DNA from: Rhodococcus tukisamuensis NBRC 100609
Lineage (GTDB): Bacteria; Actinomycetota; Actinomycetes; Mycobacteriales; Mycobacteriaceae
NCBI RefSeq assembly: GCF_001894985.1
Contig: NZ_BCXG01000002.1
Coordinates: forward strand, 124,001 to 188,000
DNA length: 64,000 nucleotides
Direction of reading: 5' to 3'
Shown: in pieces, positions 1-8,593 of the stretch
Layout: every line of letters begins with the position of its first letter
Numbering within the stretch: the stretch's first letter is position 1
Position numbers and translations under genes: made by a program
The notes under the pieces: model-generated
Database searches by the model: none
What the model was told of the DNA's origin: nothing
The model's input: only the letters and a program-made list of their open reading frames with translations

Positions 1-1734
1 CAGCGGCATCAGGTCGTGCAGCAGGCGGATCGGGGCGGGCATCTGCTCGATCGGGTACACGCCGCCGAACGCGAAGATCTGGATCATCAGGGCGCCCAGC
101 GCGATGAACGTGCCGTTGACCGCCCCGAACACCACGGTGAACACCCGGCCCAGCGCCACCCCGGCCGCACCGATCAGGATCATCACGGCGACCATCGCCA
201 GCACGCTCGGCGGGTCCGCCTTCGCGACCGTCAACGTGACCACCGAGAGCACCAGGGCCGCGACGAGGGTGATCGCGGCGGGCGCGCGGTACCGGCGCAG
301 TCCGCCCCGCACCACGCCCTCGTCCGGGTCCTCGTCGTCCCGTCGACCGCCTCGCGGCCGCAGCACGAACCACGTCAGGATCCCGCAGAGGAACAGCAGC
401 ACCGACATCACCACGGGCACGGCGCCGGGACCGAAGCCCGCCGCCACGTTCAGGTTGCGCTCGCTGACCGCCACCGGCGACGAGAGCAGGCCGGCCGTGG
501 ACTCCCGCTCCGCCTCCGTGAAGTGCGGGACCTGCTTGGCGCCGTCTGCCAGACCGGTCGCCAGTTCGTTGCTGCCGGCGTCGAGCTGGCCGACGCCGTC
601 CTTGAGCTGACCGAGACCGGCGCTGAGCTCGGTACCGCCCGCGTCGAGCTGGCCGAGACCGGTGTTGAGTTCGTTGGCGCCGGCGTCGAGCTCGTGCGCG
701 CCCGCCGCCAGTTCACCGAGGCCCGAGTTCAGTTCCGCCGCGCCGGAGGCCGCCGAGGCGATGCCGCCGCGGTACTCGGCGGTCGGGTCGGACAGCTCGT
801 GGGCCAGCTGCCGGGCGCCGTCGCGCAGCTGCTGCAGCTGACCGGCGATGTCCTCCGCGCCGGTGGGCAGCCCCGCGGCGACCGCGGCCTCGAGCAGCGG
901 CGTGACCACCGTGTCGATGACCTCGCTGATCTGCGTCGCCCCGGCGCCGAGCTGGTCGGTACCGTCCTGCAGCTGAGACAGGCCGGCGGCGAGTTCGCCG
1001 GACCCCGCCTTGGCCTCGTCTGCGCCGGCGGCCAACTGGCCGGTGCCGGAGGCCAGCTCGCCGCTGCCCGCGTAGGCCTCGTGCAGGCCCGCGGAGAGCT
1101 CGACGCTGCCGTCGGAGAGCTGGGTGACGCCGTCCAGGGCCTCGCCCGTGCCGTCCGAGAGCTGACGCGCACCGGCGGCCGCCTCGTCGAGACCCTTGCC
1201 CACGTCGCCGAGTCCGACGAGAACCTGGTCGACGGACTGCTCGCCGATACTCTCCGAGACCGCCGAGCGCACCTGCGCCATGACGCTCTCCCCGACCGGG
1301 CCGGCCACCAGGCTGTTGTGGTCGTTGTAGACCACGTCGAGCGTCGCCTTGCTGCCGTTACCGCTGGCCGCGCTGGCGATGTTCTTGCTGAAGTCCTCCG
1401 GGATCACCACGGAGAAGTAGTAGCGGCCGTCCTCGACACCCGCCTTGGCCTCGTCGAGGGTGACCTCCTGCCAGTTCACGTCGCCGCCGTCGAGCAGCGC
1501 CGTCGCCACCTCGGTGCCCGCGTCCAGGCGGGTGCCGTCCAGGTCCGCTCCCGCGTCGCTGTTCACGATGGCGACCGGCATCTGGGAAACGGTGTCGCCC
1601 GGATCCCACAGCGCCCACATGTAGAAGCCCATCAGCGCCAACGGCGCGATGACCAATACGGCCAGGGCCGTCCGGATCAGATGCGTCCGACGTGGCGACA
1701 CACCAGACTCGACGGCTGTGGATCCTGGCTCCAT
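1..1734 (-). CDS. YhgE/Pip family membrane protein (3' end cut by window edge)
   Basis: 578 codons are visible, with the C-terminus beyond the window. The ATG at 1734 gives a short basic N-terminus, then a membrane segment at about residues 21-43, as in YhgE/Pip proteins. A large extracellular part follows, and from about residue 150 to 430 it is built from repeats of the type ELxxGxxQLxxG, typical of the long helical stalk of this family. Several membrane segments follow, starting near VPVVMSVLLFLCGILTW. Family members resemble the phage-infection protein Pip and type VII-linked YhgE-like exporters; their transport role is not settled. The opposite strand is also open over this whole stretch, but only as a GC-codon shadow. 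Confidence 0.88.
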   Translation of the reverse strand, partial: MEPGSTAVESGVSPRRTHLIRTALAVLVIAPLALMGFYMWALWDPGDTVSQMPVAIVNSDAGADLDGTRLDAGTEVATALLDGGDVNWQEVTLDEAKAGVEDGRYYFSVVIPEDFSKNIASAASGNGSKATLDVVYNDHNSLVAGPVGESVMAQVRSAVSESIGEQSVDQVLVGLGDVGKGLDEAAAGARQLSDGTGEALDGVTQLSDGSVELSAGLHEAYAGSGELASGTGQLAAGADEAKAGSGELAAGLSQLQDGTDQLGAGATQISEVIDTVVTPLLEAAVAAGLPTGAEDIAGQLQQLRDGARQLAHELSDPTAEYRGGIASAASGAAELNSGLGELAAGAHELDAGANELNTGLGQLDAGGTELSAGLGQLKDGVGQLDAGSNELATGLADGAKQVPHFTEAERESTAGLLSSPVAVSERNLNVAAGFGPGAVPVVMSVLLFLCGILTWFVLRPRGGRRDDEDPDEGVVRGGLRRYRAPAAITLVAALVLSVVTLTVAKADPPSVLAMVAVMILIGAAGVALGRVFTVVFGAVNGTFIALGALMIQIFAFGGVYPIEQMPAPIRLLHDLMPL

Positions 1735-1780
1735 GTGGGGGCCCTTTCCCTCAATCCTGCTGGACACGCGTCCAAGTTGG

Positions 1781-2344
1781 TCAGGATAGAGAAGTCTGGC
1801 CCACCTGTTGCCGTTTTCGCTCGAACCAGACAACGCCCCAGATCCACAACGCCGCCCAGGCCGCCCCGAAGAGCCAGCCGGCGAGGACGTCGGTGAGCCA
1901 GTGGGCGCCCAGATACACGCGTGAGAGCCCGATCAGCAGTGTCCAGCACGCGAGCAGCGCGAACACCCACGGCGCGCGCCACCGGGGCGCGGCCAGCCGC
2001 ACGATCACCGCGGCGACCACACAGACCAGGATCGCGGACATCATCGCGTGCCCGGACGGGAACGAATGCGTCGCCTCGTCGACCAGCCGCTCCGGGAACG
2101 GCGGCCTGTCCCGCCGGAACACCAGCTTGAGCCCGGACATCACGAACAGCCCGGTGAACATCGCGCCGGCCACCATGACCGCCTCGACCCGGTGCCTGCG
2201 CACCACCAGCGCGATTGTGATCGCGGCGGCGATGGCCCAGGAGGCGGCGGTGCCGCCGAGATTGGTGATCACCGTGACGACGTCGGTGAGCCAGGGCGTC
2301 CGAACCTCCAGCATCCAGTCGAGCACGTTCCGGTCGATGTTCAT
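1781..2344 (-). CDS. PAP2-family phosphatase (membrane)
   Basis: 187-residue integral membrane phosphatase. All three PAP2 signatures are present: K73 to RP80-81 in KLVFRRDRP, PSGH at 96-99, and SR141 with H148 and D152 in SRVYLGAHWLTDV. It probably dephosphorylates a lipid phosphate such as phosphatidate or polyprenyl pyrophosphate at the outer membrane face. I start it at the ATG at 2344 (MNIDRN) because the upstream in-frame extension overlaps the preceding gene and looks like noise. It lies 44 bp downstream of a secreted-protein gene on the same strand. A second, broken PAP2 gene occurs at 30.3 kb. Confidence 0.85.
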   Translation of the reverse strand: MNIDRNVLDWMLEVRTPWLTDVVTVITNLGGTAASWAIAAAITIALVVRRHRVEAVMVAGAMFTGLFVMSGLKLVFRRDRPPFPERLVDEATHSFPSGHAMMSAILVCVVAAVIVRLAAPRWRAPWVFALLACWTLLIGLSRVYLGAHWLTDVLAGWLFGAAWAALWIWGVVWFERKRQQVGQTSLS

Positions 2345-2388
2345 GTCACGATCATCGTCGCCGCCACGAACACCGACCGAACCGGGCG

Positions 2389-3264
2389 TCAGCTGCCCGA
2401 GCTGCCCGAACTCCCCGAACTGCCGGCACTGCCAGAGCCGCCCGGCTCCTCCGGCGACGGCGTCGCGACGAGGTCGCCCGGCGCGTACATGTAGGCGGTC
2501 GCCTGCACCGCCAGCGAGGTGCCCGTGGTCGCCGGCGTCTTGGCACGCCAGTTCACGATCGGGTTGAGCGCACCGAACGGCCCGCACCCGGTGGCGCCGG
2601 GCAGCGCGAAGTCCTTCGCCGCCGTGTGCACGTTGGTGACCTGCAGGGTGCCCTCCGGGTAGTCCGGCCCGCCGACCACGCCGTACACAGGGTCGAGGTC
2701 CCCGCCTCGCACGCCACGGAGCTCGAACACCACCGGGCTCTCGGCGGATCCGAGGTAGCAGTTGTCTCCGAGGAATGCGTTGTCGAGCTTCATCCGGACC
2801 GGCATGTCGATGTTGAAGTCGAAGATCTCGTCGTGCATGACCGGCACCTCGACCGCCTGGACCTCCGCGGTCACCGCGGCGAGGCCGAAGAGGTTGTCGA
2901 ACGGCAGGTCCACGCCCAGCACGCCGCCCGGCACCGTCATGGGCTTGGCGTAGACGCCGAAGTTCTCGGTGTCGGTGCTCGTGAAGCCGGAGCCGTCGGC
3001 CGGGAAGCCGACGCTGAGCACCATGTCGCCCGCCTTGACGGGCAACTGGAAGCCGTTGTTGTCAAAGGTCCCACCGTTGATGGCGACGCCGACGCAGGCG
3101 CCCTGCGGGTCGCCCTCGGTGTCGCAGTGCTCGGCGCCGGGGATGTTGTCGAGCGTCGTGGCCGCCGCGGTCGGCGCGGTCATCACCGCGGTCGCGCCCA
3201 GCGCGAGGCCGACAACCGCGCGTCGGGACCAACGATGTCGACGACTGGTGGTTCGGTTGGCCAT
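2389..3264 (-). CDS. secreted protein of unknown function
   Basis: 291 residues. A twin-arginine-like, very basic N-terminus (RRHRWSRRAVVG) leads into a hydrophobic stretch and an AxA-type cleavage region near residue 35, so it is probably exported. The mature part is rich in Val, Gly and Asp, with paired cysteines (for example around NCYLG and TGCGPFG), suggesting a disulfide-bonded beta fold. The last 16 or so residues are a Gly-Ser run (GSSGSSGSSGS), an unusual end for a native protein. I do not recognise a named family. The upstream region to 3457 is a comparatively AT-rich divergent promoter region. Confidence 0.8.
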   Translation of the reverse strand: MANRTTSRRHRWSRRAVVGLALGATAVMTAPTAAATTLDNIPGAEHCDTEGDPQGACVGVAINGGTFDNNGFQLPVKAGDMVLSVGFPADGSGFTSTDTENFGVYAKPMTVPGGVLGVDLPFDNLFGLAAVTAEVQAVEVPVMHDEIFDFNIDMPVRMKLDNAFLGDNCYLGSAESPVVFELRGVRGGDLDPVYGVVGGPDYPEGTLQVTNVHTAAKDFALPGATGCGPFGALNPIVNWRAKTPATTGTSLAVQATAYMYAPGDLVATPSPEEPGGSGSAGSSGSSGSSGS

Positions 3265-3457
3265 GGGTCCTCCTGAATGGTCCGACCCGGCCCCAGGAAC
3301 GGCCGAGCCGATCAGAGTGCTTGTGCCCGCATCACATTGGGTGATAACTGTGAATAAATATCATGGATACAGCCATCGAAACGGACATTCGAGAAAACTA
3401 GTTTGAATAGGCAACGGTCCCCCCGGGGCCCGCGGGAGCTGTGCCACACTTCGCGCC
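3265..3457. promoter_or_regulatory. divergent promoter region
   Basis: 193 bp between the secreted-protein gene (minus) and the DUF732 lipoprotein gene (plus). It is clearly richer in A and T than its surroundings (around 3350-3410), as expected for two divergent promoters. No specific operator could be recognised. Confidence 0.4.
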
Positions 3458-4021
3458 ATGACGCTTTGGCGAACGATCTCCGTGTCCGCAGCCGTGGTTG
3501 CGTGCTGCGCCCTCACGGCGTGCGGCGGGGAGTCGACCGGCAACGGTGACGGCGGCAGCAGCGCAGTGGCGCCCAGCACCAGCAGTCAGGTCGGCTCGGC
3601 AACGGAGGCGCCAGCGGTCGAGCCGACGCCGGTCGCCGCGCCCGTTCCGACCAGCGCCGAGTCTCCCCCGATGCCGCCGGCGGGGATCCAGGCCTCCGAG
3701 CCAGCCACACCGGAACCCGTTGCGGCCGTATCGGATCCAGTCGACGCCCGGTCACCGGAGCAGGTGGTCGCCGAGTCCGGCGACAAGGGGCAGCGCTACC
3801 TCCGCGCCCTGCGCGGCGCCGGGATCCCGCCGGCAGGCATGGACGCGCAGGAGATCCTCTACGCCCAGGGGCTGTGCCGGGCGCGCGCCGAGGGCACCTC
3901 CCGCGCCGAGCTGCTGCGCGAGTTCGACGCCGTCGGCCAGGCGTACTCGAAGTTCACCCCGCTCTCCCCAGGGCAGGTCGCCGAGGCGTACGTCGTCACC
4001 GCGGAGCAGCACTACTGCTGA
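3458..4021 (+). CDS. DUF732-containing lipoprotein
   Basis: 187 residues. The N-terminus ends in the lipobox LTAC with Cys22, so the protein should be lipidated and held on the outer face of the membrane. Residues 23-110 are a low-complexity Ala/Pro/Thr/Ser linker. The last 75 residues, starting near RYLRALRGAGIPP and ending in HYC, are a DUF732 domain, a small helical domain common in mycobacteria and rhodococci that carries two conserved cysteines. Its function is unknown. It converges with the ATPase gene that ends at 4074. Confidence 0.82.
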   Translation: MTLWRTISVSAAVVACCALTACGGESTGNGDGGSSAVAPSTSSQVGSATEAPAVEPTPVAAPVPTSAESPPMPPAGIQASEPATPEPVAAVSDPVDARSPEQVVAESGDKGQRYLRALRGAGIPPAGMDAQEILYAQGLCRARAEGTSRAELLREFDAVGQAYSKFTPLSPGQVAEAYVVTAEQHYC

Positions 4022-4073
4022 TCCGACCTGGTCGGCAGCTGCCGGGACTCGGCCCGAAGGGCAACCGCCGCCG

Positions 4074-6800
4074 CTACTGCCTGCTGTCCCAGTGCGCGGT
4101 GCCCTGCTCGTCGACCCACCGGGGCACCGCGACGTCGGCCTCGACCGCGCCGCTGAGCCGGACGGTCAGACCCTCGTGCACCACCACCGTGCCCTCGGGC
4201 AGCTCCCGACCGGAGGCCACGTGTGCCAGCACAGCGCCGGGCTCCCGATCCCAGGTGCTGACGCGGCCCGTGCCGAGCACCTCGGCGTGCACCGCCTCGG
4301 AGGCGAGCGGTAGGTCCAGCAGTTCGGCCAGCGCGGCGGCGCCGGCGAGGTCGCCGACCACCAGCCGGTCGGCGGGGATCGCGGCCGCGAACCAGGGCCG
4401 GTCCAGCACCACCGCCGCGGCCGGATCGACGGCTGCGCCGGACATTGCCCGGACCCGCTCGGGCGGCGAGAGTTCGTCCAGGTCCAGAGTCCCGGCTGCG
4501 GTCGCCGCGGCAAGCAGCCGGTGCGCCCGCACCACCACGGCCGGGCCGGGCGCCCGTCCCGGGTCGGCCAGCCGGTCGATAAGCAGTTCGGCCGTCGCCA
4601 CCGAGTCCACCCGGTCGGCGGCCAGCGCACCGGTGAGCGCGGCGACGTCCGGGTGGTCGAGCACGTCCAGCAGGCCCTCGTAGGTGCGGTCGTCGGGCGC
4701 GCGCAGCGAGCCGAGCCGCACTCCCCCGACCCGGGCGTGACGGCGCAGCCACCAGGCCGTGTACCCGTCCCGGTCCGCCAGCAGCACCCGGGTGTCCGGC
4801 TCCGCGGCCAGCAGGCTCAGCGCGGCGGGCCACGCCGCCTCGTCCACCAGGTCCAGGTCGCGCACCGCGACCAGTTCCTCCGGGTCCTCGGGGAGCGTGG
4901 CCCACCACGACCCCTCGTCGTCGAGGTCCTGTTCGGGTCCGGTCGGCAACTCCGTGCGCAGCACCGAGAATCCCCAGCCGACACCGACCGCCCGCAGCGC
5001 GTCCGCGCCGTGGCGCTCCACCAGGTCCGCGGCGACCACCCCGAACGGTGCATCCCCGGCGAGCACGGCGGCCAGCGGGGCGCCGGGCAGCAGCATCTCG
5101 TCCGCACCTCGCAGGTCGCCGTCCGAGTCCGGCAGCAGCAACTGCCCGAGCCACCCAGGCAGCTCGCCACGGCCGGCCGCGGCCGCCGCCAGCGACAGCA
5201 CCGTGTCCGCGAGTTCCGTTGCCGCCGGCACGTCGTCGAAGTCCGTGTCCTGGATCTCCGCACGCAGCGCCGGATCGGCCAGGATCTCGAACACGCCCGC
5301 CGAGCCTGCCCCCAGCCGGGCCAGCAGCGGATCGGCGGCCGCCGGGTGCACCAGCCGGATCCAGTCGACGCCGCCCAGGTCGGACCCGAGGTCGTGGCCG
5401 AGGACGACCGTCCGCGGGCCCGTCACCGTGCGCCCGTCGGCGAGCGGCACGGGGATCGCCGCCAGCTCCTCGACGGCGACGGTGTCCACGACGAGGGGAT
5501 CGAGCGCCGCGTACAGCCTTCCCCACCACCCGGGTTCGCGGTGCAGCCCGGAGAGCAGCTCGGCCAGCCGAGCCAGCCCGATCCGGTGCGCGCCCACCGC
5601 GGACAGCGCCGGCGCGCCGGCGGCAGCGGACAGTTCCGGGACGACCAGTCCGGGGACGGCGTCGCCGAGCAACTCGGCCAGCTCCGCGCTCAGCCCGGGC
5701 AGCACCGTCGCGGACGTCGGCGTCAGCTGGTCCCCCGCGACGCCGGGCAGCCACGGCCGGGTGGTCAGCTCGCGCAGCACCGACTCGCGCAGCATCGCGT
5801 CCACCTCGCCACGCGCGAAACCGGGCACCGGGACCATCGCCAACCGTTGCGAAACAGGAAGCGCCGCAACGAAATCCGCATAACCGTCGGCCAGGTGCGC
5901 GAGCGCGACGCCGGGCATCAGCCGGCGCCGGTCCGGCTGCAGCGCCGTCTGGGCGATCAGGATCGCGGGCAGTGACAGCTCCTCGTCGGATCGGGTCGGG
6001 GCGCGCAGCACGTCCTCGCCGACCGGGCGGACGCGACCGCCGGTGACCGGCACCAGCCAGCGCGCGGCCGCGGTTTCGAACTGCCACCAGCAGCGCTCGC
6101 CGACGGTCACCTCGACCAGCCCGCCGTCGAGGACGCGCTCGGCGCGCGCGAACTCGCGTCCGTCGACCTGAATCGACTGCAGCGCAGGCAGTTCCAGCAG
6201 AAGATCGGCGGCTTCGCCGGCCAGCCGCTGCACCAGCGCGGCACCGTCGACGCCAGGGCGCAGCGCCAGCACCACCTCGGTGTCGTAGCCGTCTGCCGGC
6301 TCGGCCGCGGTCGGCCACGGCAGGCGCAGCACCGGCACGCCGGCGGCCGGCGCTTCGAGACCCGCCACGGCCAGTTCGGCGCGGGTACGGGCGGCGGAGA
6401 ACAGCACCGACCCGGTGGTCGAGCGCAGCTCGATCTCCTCGCTCACGGCGAGGACCGCGGTGAAGCCGACGCCGAACCGGCCGACGCCGACGGCCGGGTC
6501 GGTCTTGCCCGACACACGCAACGCCGAGAGCGCCTGCAGGCCCGTCGGATCCAGTGCGGTGCCGACATTCGCGACCCGCAGCATCATGCCGTCGAGCTTG
6601 ACCCGCAGCCGACCGGGCACCCCGGCCCGGGCCGCGGCGTCGGCGGCGTTCTGCGCGAGTTCGGTCAGCAGCCGGTCGCGGTACCCCGCGTGGACCAGGT
6701 CGGCCTCGGTGGTCGCGTCCTCGCGGAGCCTGGTCGGCGAGGAGGTCCACGCCAACAGCGTGGACTCCCTCAGCGCGTTCGCGCCGAGGGGGTCGGCCAC
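4074..6800 (-). CDS. sacsin-like HSP90-type ATPase domain protein
   Basis: 908 residues from a GTG start. The N-terminus is a GHKL ATPase domain of the sacsin/Hsp90 type: E47, N51 and D54 in ELAQNAADA form the N-box, and VGVGRFGVGF (about 104-113) is the glycine-rich lid motif. The remaining 600 or so residues are Ala/Leu/Asp-rich with no domain I can name. It begins 2 bp after the stop of the DUF3027 gene, so the two form an operon. This ATPase is found next to DUF3027 in mycobacteria too, as I recall. A chaperone-like role is plausible but unproven. Confidence 0.85.
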   Translation of the reverse strand: MADPLGANALRESTLLAWTSSPTRLREDATTEADLVHAGYRDRLLTELAQNAADAAARAGVPGRLRVKLDGMMLRVANVGTALDPTGLQALSALRVSGKTDPAVGVGRFGVGFTAVLAVSEEIELRSTTGSVLFSAARTRAELAVAGLEAPAAGVPVLRLPWPTAAEPADGYDTEVVLALRPGVDGAALVQRLAGEAADLLLELPALQSIQVDGREFARAERVLDGGLVEVTVGERCWWQFETAAARWLVPVTGGRVRPVGEDVLRAPTRSDEELSLPAILIAQTALQPDRRRLMPGVALAHLADGYADFVAALPVSQRLAMVPVPGFARGEVDAMLRESVLRELTTRPWLPGVAGDQLTPTSATVLPGLSAELAELLGDAVPGLVVPELSAAAGAPALSAVGAHRIGLARLAELLSGLHREPGWWGRLYAALDPLVVDTVAVEELAAIPVPLADGRTVTGPRTVVLGHDLGSDLGGVDWIRLVHPAAADPLLARLGAGSAGVFEILADPALRAEIQDTDFDDVPAATELADTVLSLAAAAAGRGELPGWLGQLLLPDSDGDLRGADEMLLPGAPLAAVLAGDAPFGVVAADLVERHGADALRAVGVGWGFSVLRTELPTGPEQDLDDEGSWWATLPEDPEELVAVRDLDLVDEAAWPAALSLLAAEPDTRVLLADRDGYTAWWLRRHARVGGVRLGSLRAPDDRTYEGLLDVLDHPDVAALTGALAADRVDSVATAELLIDRLADPGRAPGPAVVVRAHRLLAAATAAGTLDLDELSPPERVRAMSGAAVDPAAAVVLDRPWFAAAIPADRLVVGDLAGAAALAELLDLPLASEAVHAEVLGTGRVSTWDREPGAVLAHVASGRELPEGTVVVHEGLTVRLSGAVEADVAVPRWVDEQGTAHWDSRQ

Positions 6801-6802
6801 CG

Positions 6803-7696
6803 TCAGTTCGTCGATGCCGCGTCTTCTTCTTCGGTGTTCGCGGTCTTCTCGGAGGCTTCGGCGTTCTCGGAGCCCTCGGCGTTCTCGGAGGCTTCGGCGT
6901 TCTCGGAGCCCTCGGCGGCGTCCACCGGTGCGGGCACGGGGTTCGCGACGATCTCCACGGCACCGTCGTCGTAGGCGTCGAACTGCGGGCTGCCGGCGCC
7001 GGTGGGCAACTCGGTGTCAGAGTGCGCGCCGCAGCCGTACTCGGCGTAGACCACCCGACCGTCGGCCGCCATCTCGTTGCCGCACACCCCGAACGCCACC
7101 CGCAGCGACCCGGCCAGCGGGAGGTAGAAGCCGCACAGCTCACAGGTGGACGGCGCGGCCTTGGCCATCTCGGTGTCCGGCCCGTACTCGCCTTCGCGCC
7201 AGCGCTCGGCCGCGTCGAGCCGACCCTCCAGGCTCATCACCTGCTTGCGGCCGAGGCCGACCTCGAAGGCCAGGTCGTCGACGACCGGGTCGCCCGTCGC
7301 CACGTAACCCGGCACCAGCCGGGGGTCTCCCGCCCGAGGCGGCAGCAGCCCGCCGGGCGTGAGATCGCCTGCGCGGACGCGCTCGTCCCACGGCAGCCAG
7401 TCCGGAGCGGTCAGCGCGTCCGGGCCGGGGAGCAGGACCAACTCGCTCACGGTGACGTGGTCGGAGTCCGGTGCGGCGGCCAGGACCACCGCCCACTGCC
7501 AGCCTCGATACCCCGGCAGCTGGGCCGTGAACCGGTGGGTGGCGGCGCTCTCGTCCTCGAACGTGACGCCGAGATGTTCCCCGACCTCACCCTCGCCGAG
7601 GTCTACCAACGCCTGACGCGCCAGGTCGACCGCATCGGCCAGAACGGGGCGCACGGGGGCAAGCTCGGAGGCAGGCTGGGGACTCACGCGGTCCAT
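6803..7696 (-). CDS. DUF3027 protein with acidic C-terminal repeats
   Basis: 297 residues starting at the ATG at 7696 (MDRVSPQ). The body matches the actinobacterial DUF3027 family. Cysteines at CELCGFYLP, GVCGNEM and YGCGAH look like a zinc-binding set. The C-terminus is a tandem SENAEASENAEG-type repeat encoded by 18-bp units (6848-6919), making a highly acidic tail that can vary in length. It is translated just before the sacsin-like ATPase gene, with a 2-bp gap, and probably works with it. Its role is unknown. Confidence 0.83.
   Translation of the reverse strand: MDRVSPQPASELAPVRPVLADAVDLARQALVDLGEGEVGEHLGVTFEDESAATHRFTAQLPGYRGWQWAVVLAAAPDSDHVTVSELVLLPGPDALTAPDWLPWDERVRAGDLTPGGLLPPRAGDPRLVPGYVATGDPVVDDLAFEVGLGRKQVMSLEGRLDAAERWREGEYGPDTEMAKAAPSTCELCGFYLPLAGSLRVAFGVCGNEMAADGRVVYAEYGCGAHSDTELPTGAGSPQFDAYDDGAVEIVANPVPAPVDAAEGSENAEASENAEGSENAEASEKTANTEEEDAASTN
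6848..6919 (-). repeat. in-frame 18-bp tandem repeat (36-bp higher-order unit)
   Basis: Four 18-bp units read ctcggaggcttcggcgtt, then ctcggagccctcggcgtt, then the same pair again. They therefore form two copies of a 36-bp unit. They encode the acidic tail of the DUF3027 protein and preserve frame, so copy-number changes would alter tail length without breaking the gene. Confidence 0.85.
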
Positions 7697-7747
7697 TTTG
7701 CCGTATCGCAGCAAATCCGTGGCAGGACGGGCTGTCATGCTGTCGTA

Positions 7748-8536
7748 ATGACCTGGCGCCCACTCCTCACGACTGCCGTCGCGGCGGCCGCACTGGCCCT
7801 CTCCGGCTGTGCGCCAGATGCCTCGTCGGACAGGTCCCCGGCCGTCGAACGGCTCCGCGTCGAGGTGCTCGACACCCGACCGCACGACCCCACCGCCTTC
7901 ACCCAGGGACTCGAGATCTCCGACGGCGAACTGCTCGAGGGCACCGGGCTCAGCGGCCGGTCGTACCTGAGCGCGCGGGACCTCGGCACCGGCAAGGAGC
8001 GGGTCCGGGTGCCGCTGGCGGACCCGCTGTTCGGCGAGGGCGTCACGGTCGCGGGCGACACCGTATGGCAACTCACCTGGCGCGACGGCGTGGCAGTCGC
8101 GTACGACCGGGACACGCTCACCGAGCTCCGTCGGGTGAACTACGAGGGCGAGGGCTGGGGGGTGTGCGCGCAGGACGGTCGCCTGGTGACGAGCGACGGC
8201 TCCGACACGCTCACGTTCCGCGACCCGGCCACCTTCGACCGGCTCGGCACGGTGGTGGTCACCCTCGACGGCAAGCCGCAGTCCCAGCTGAACGAACTCG
8301 AATGCGCAAGCGACGGAAGCGTCTACGCCAACGTCTGGCAGTCCGACGTCATCCTCCGGATCGATCCGGGCACCGGCGACGTCACCGCGGTGGTCGACGC
8401 GTCGGGCCTGCTCACCCATGACGAACGACGGTCCGTGGACGTCCTCAACGGGATCGCGCAGGTACCCGGGACCGACCGATTCCTGATCACCGGCAAGTAC
8501 TACCCACACCTGTTCGAGGTGCGGTTCGTGCCGTGA
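7748..8536 (+). CDS. glutaminyl-peptide cyclotransferase-like lipoprotein
   Basis: 262 residues from the ATG at 7748. The signal peptide ends in the lipobox LSGC (Cys21). The mature part matches the beta-propeller glutaminyl cyclase family (plant/bacterial type): HDPTAFTQGLEI near the start, LNELECASDGSVYANVWQ in the middle and a closing segment VLNGIAQVPGTDRFLITGK. Such enzymes turn N-terminal Gln into pyroglutamate on exported proteins. It is divergent from the DUF3027 gene, with 51 bp between the starts. Confidence 0.85.
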   Translation: MTWRPLLTTAVAAAALALSGCAPDASSDRSPAVERLRVEVLDTRPHDPTAFTQGLEISDGELLEGTGLSGRSYLSARDLGTGKERVRVPLADPLFGEGVTVAGDTVWQLTWRDGVAVAYDRDTLTELRRVNYEGEGWGVCAQDGRLVTSDGSDTLTFRDPATFDRLGTVVVTLDGKPQSQLNELECASDGSVYANVWQSDVILRIDPGTGDVTAVVDASGLLTHDERRSVDVLNGIAQVPGTDRFLITGKYYPHLFEVRFVP

Positions 8537-8593
8537 CGCGCGGAGCCCTAGGGTGCGTGGCCCACTGTCGGCGATCTAGGACAGAATTGGGGA

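Noticed and set aside
16-1896. 626-codon plus-strand open frame
   Set aside because: It is antisense to the YhgE/Pip gene, has His/Arg/Asp-rich random composition and no domain; it is open only because of the high GC at codon position three.
4012-7143. 1043-codon minus-strand open frame over the sacsin-like ATPase
   Set aside because: Arg/Gly/Ala-only composition, a frame shadow. The ATPase frame has recognisable GHKL motifs and proper composition.
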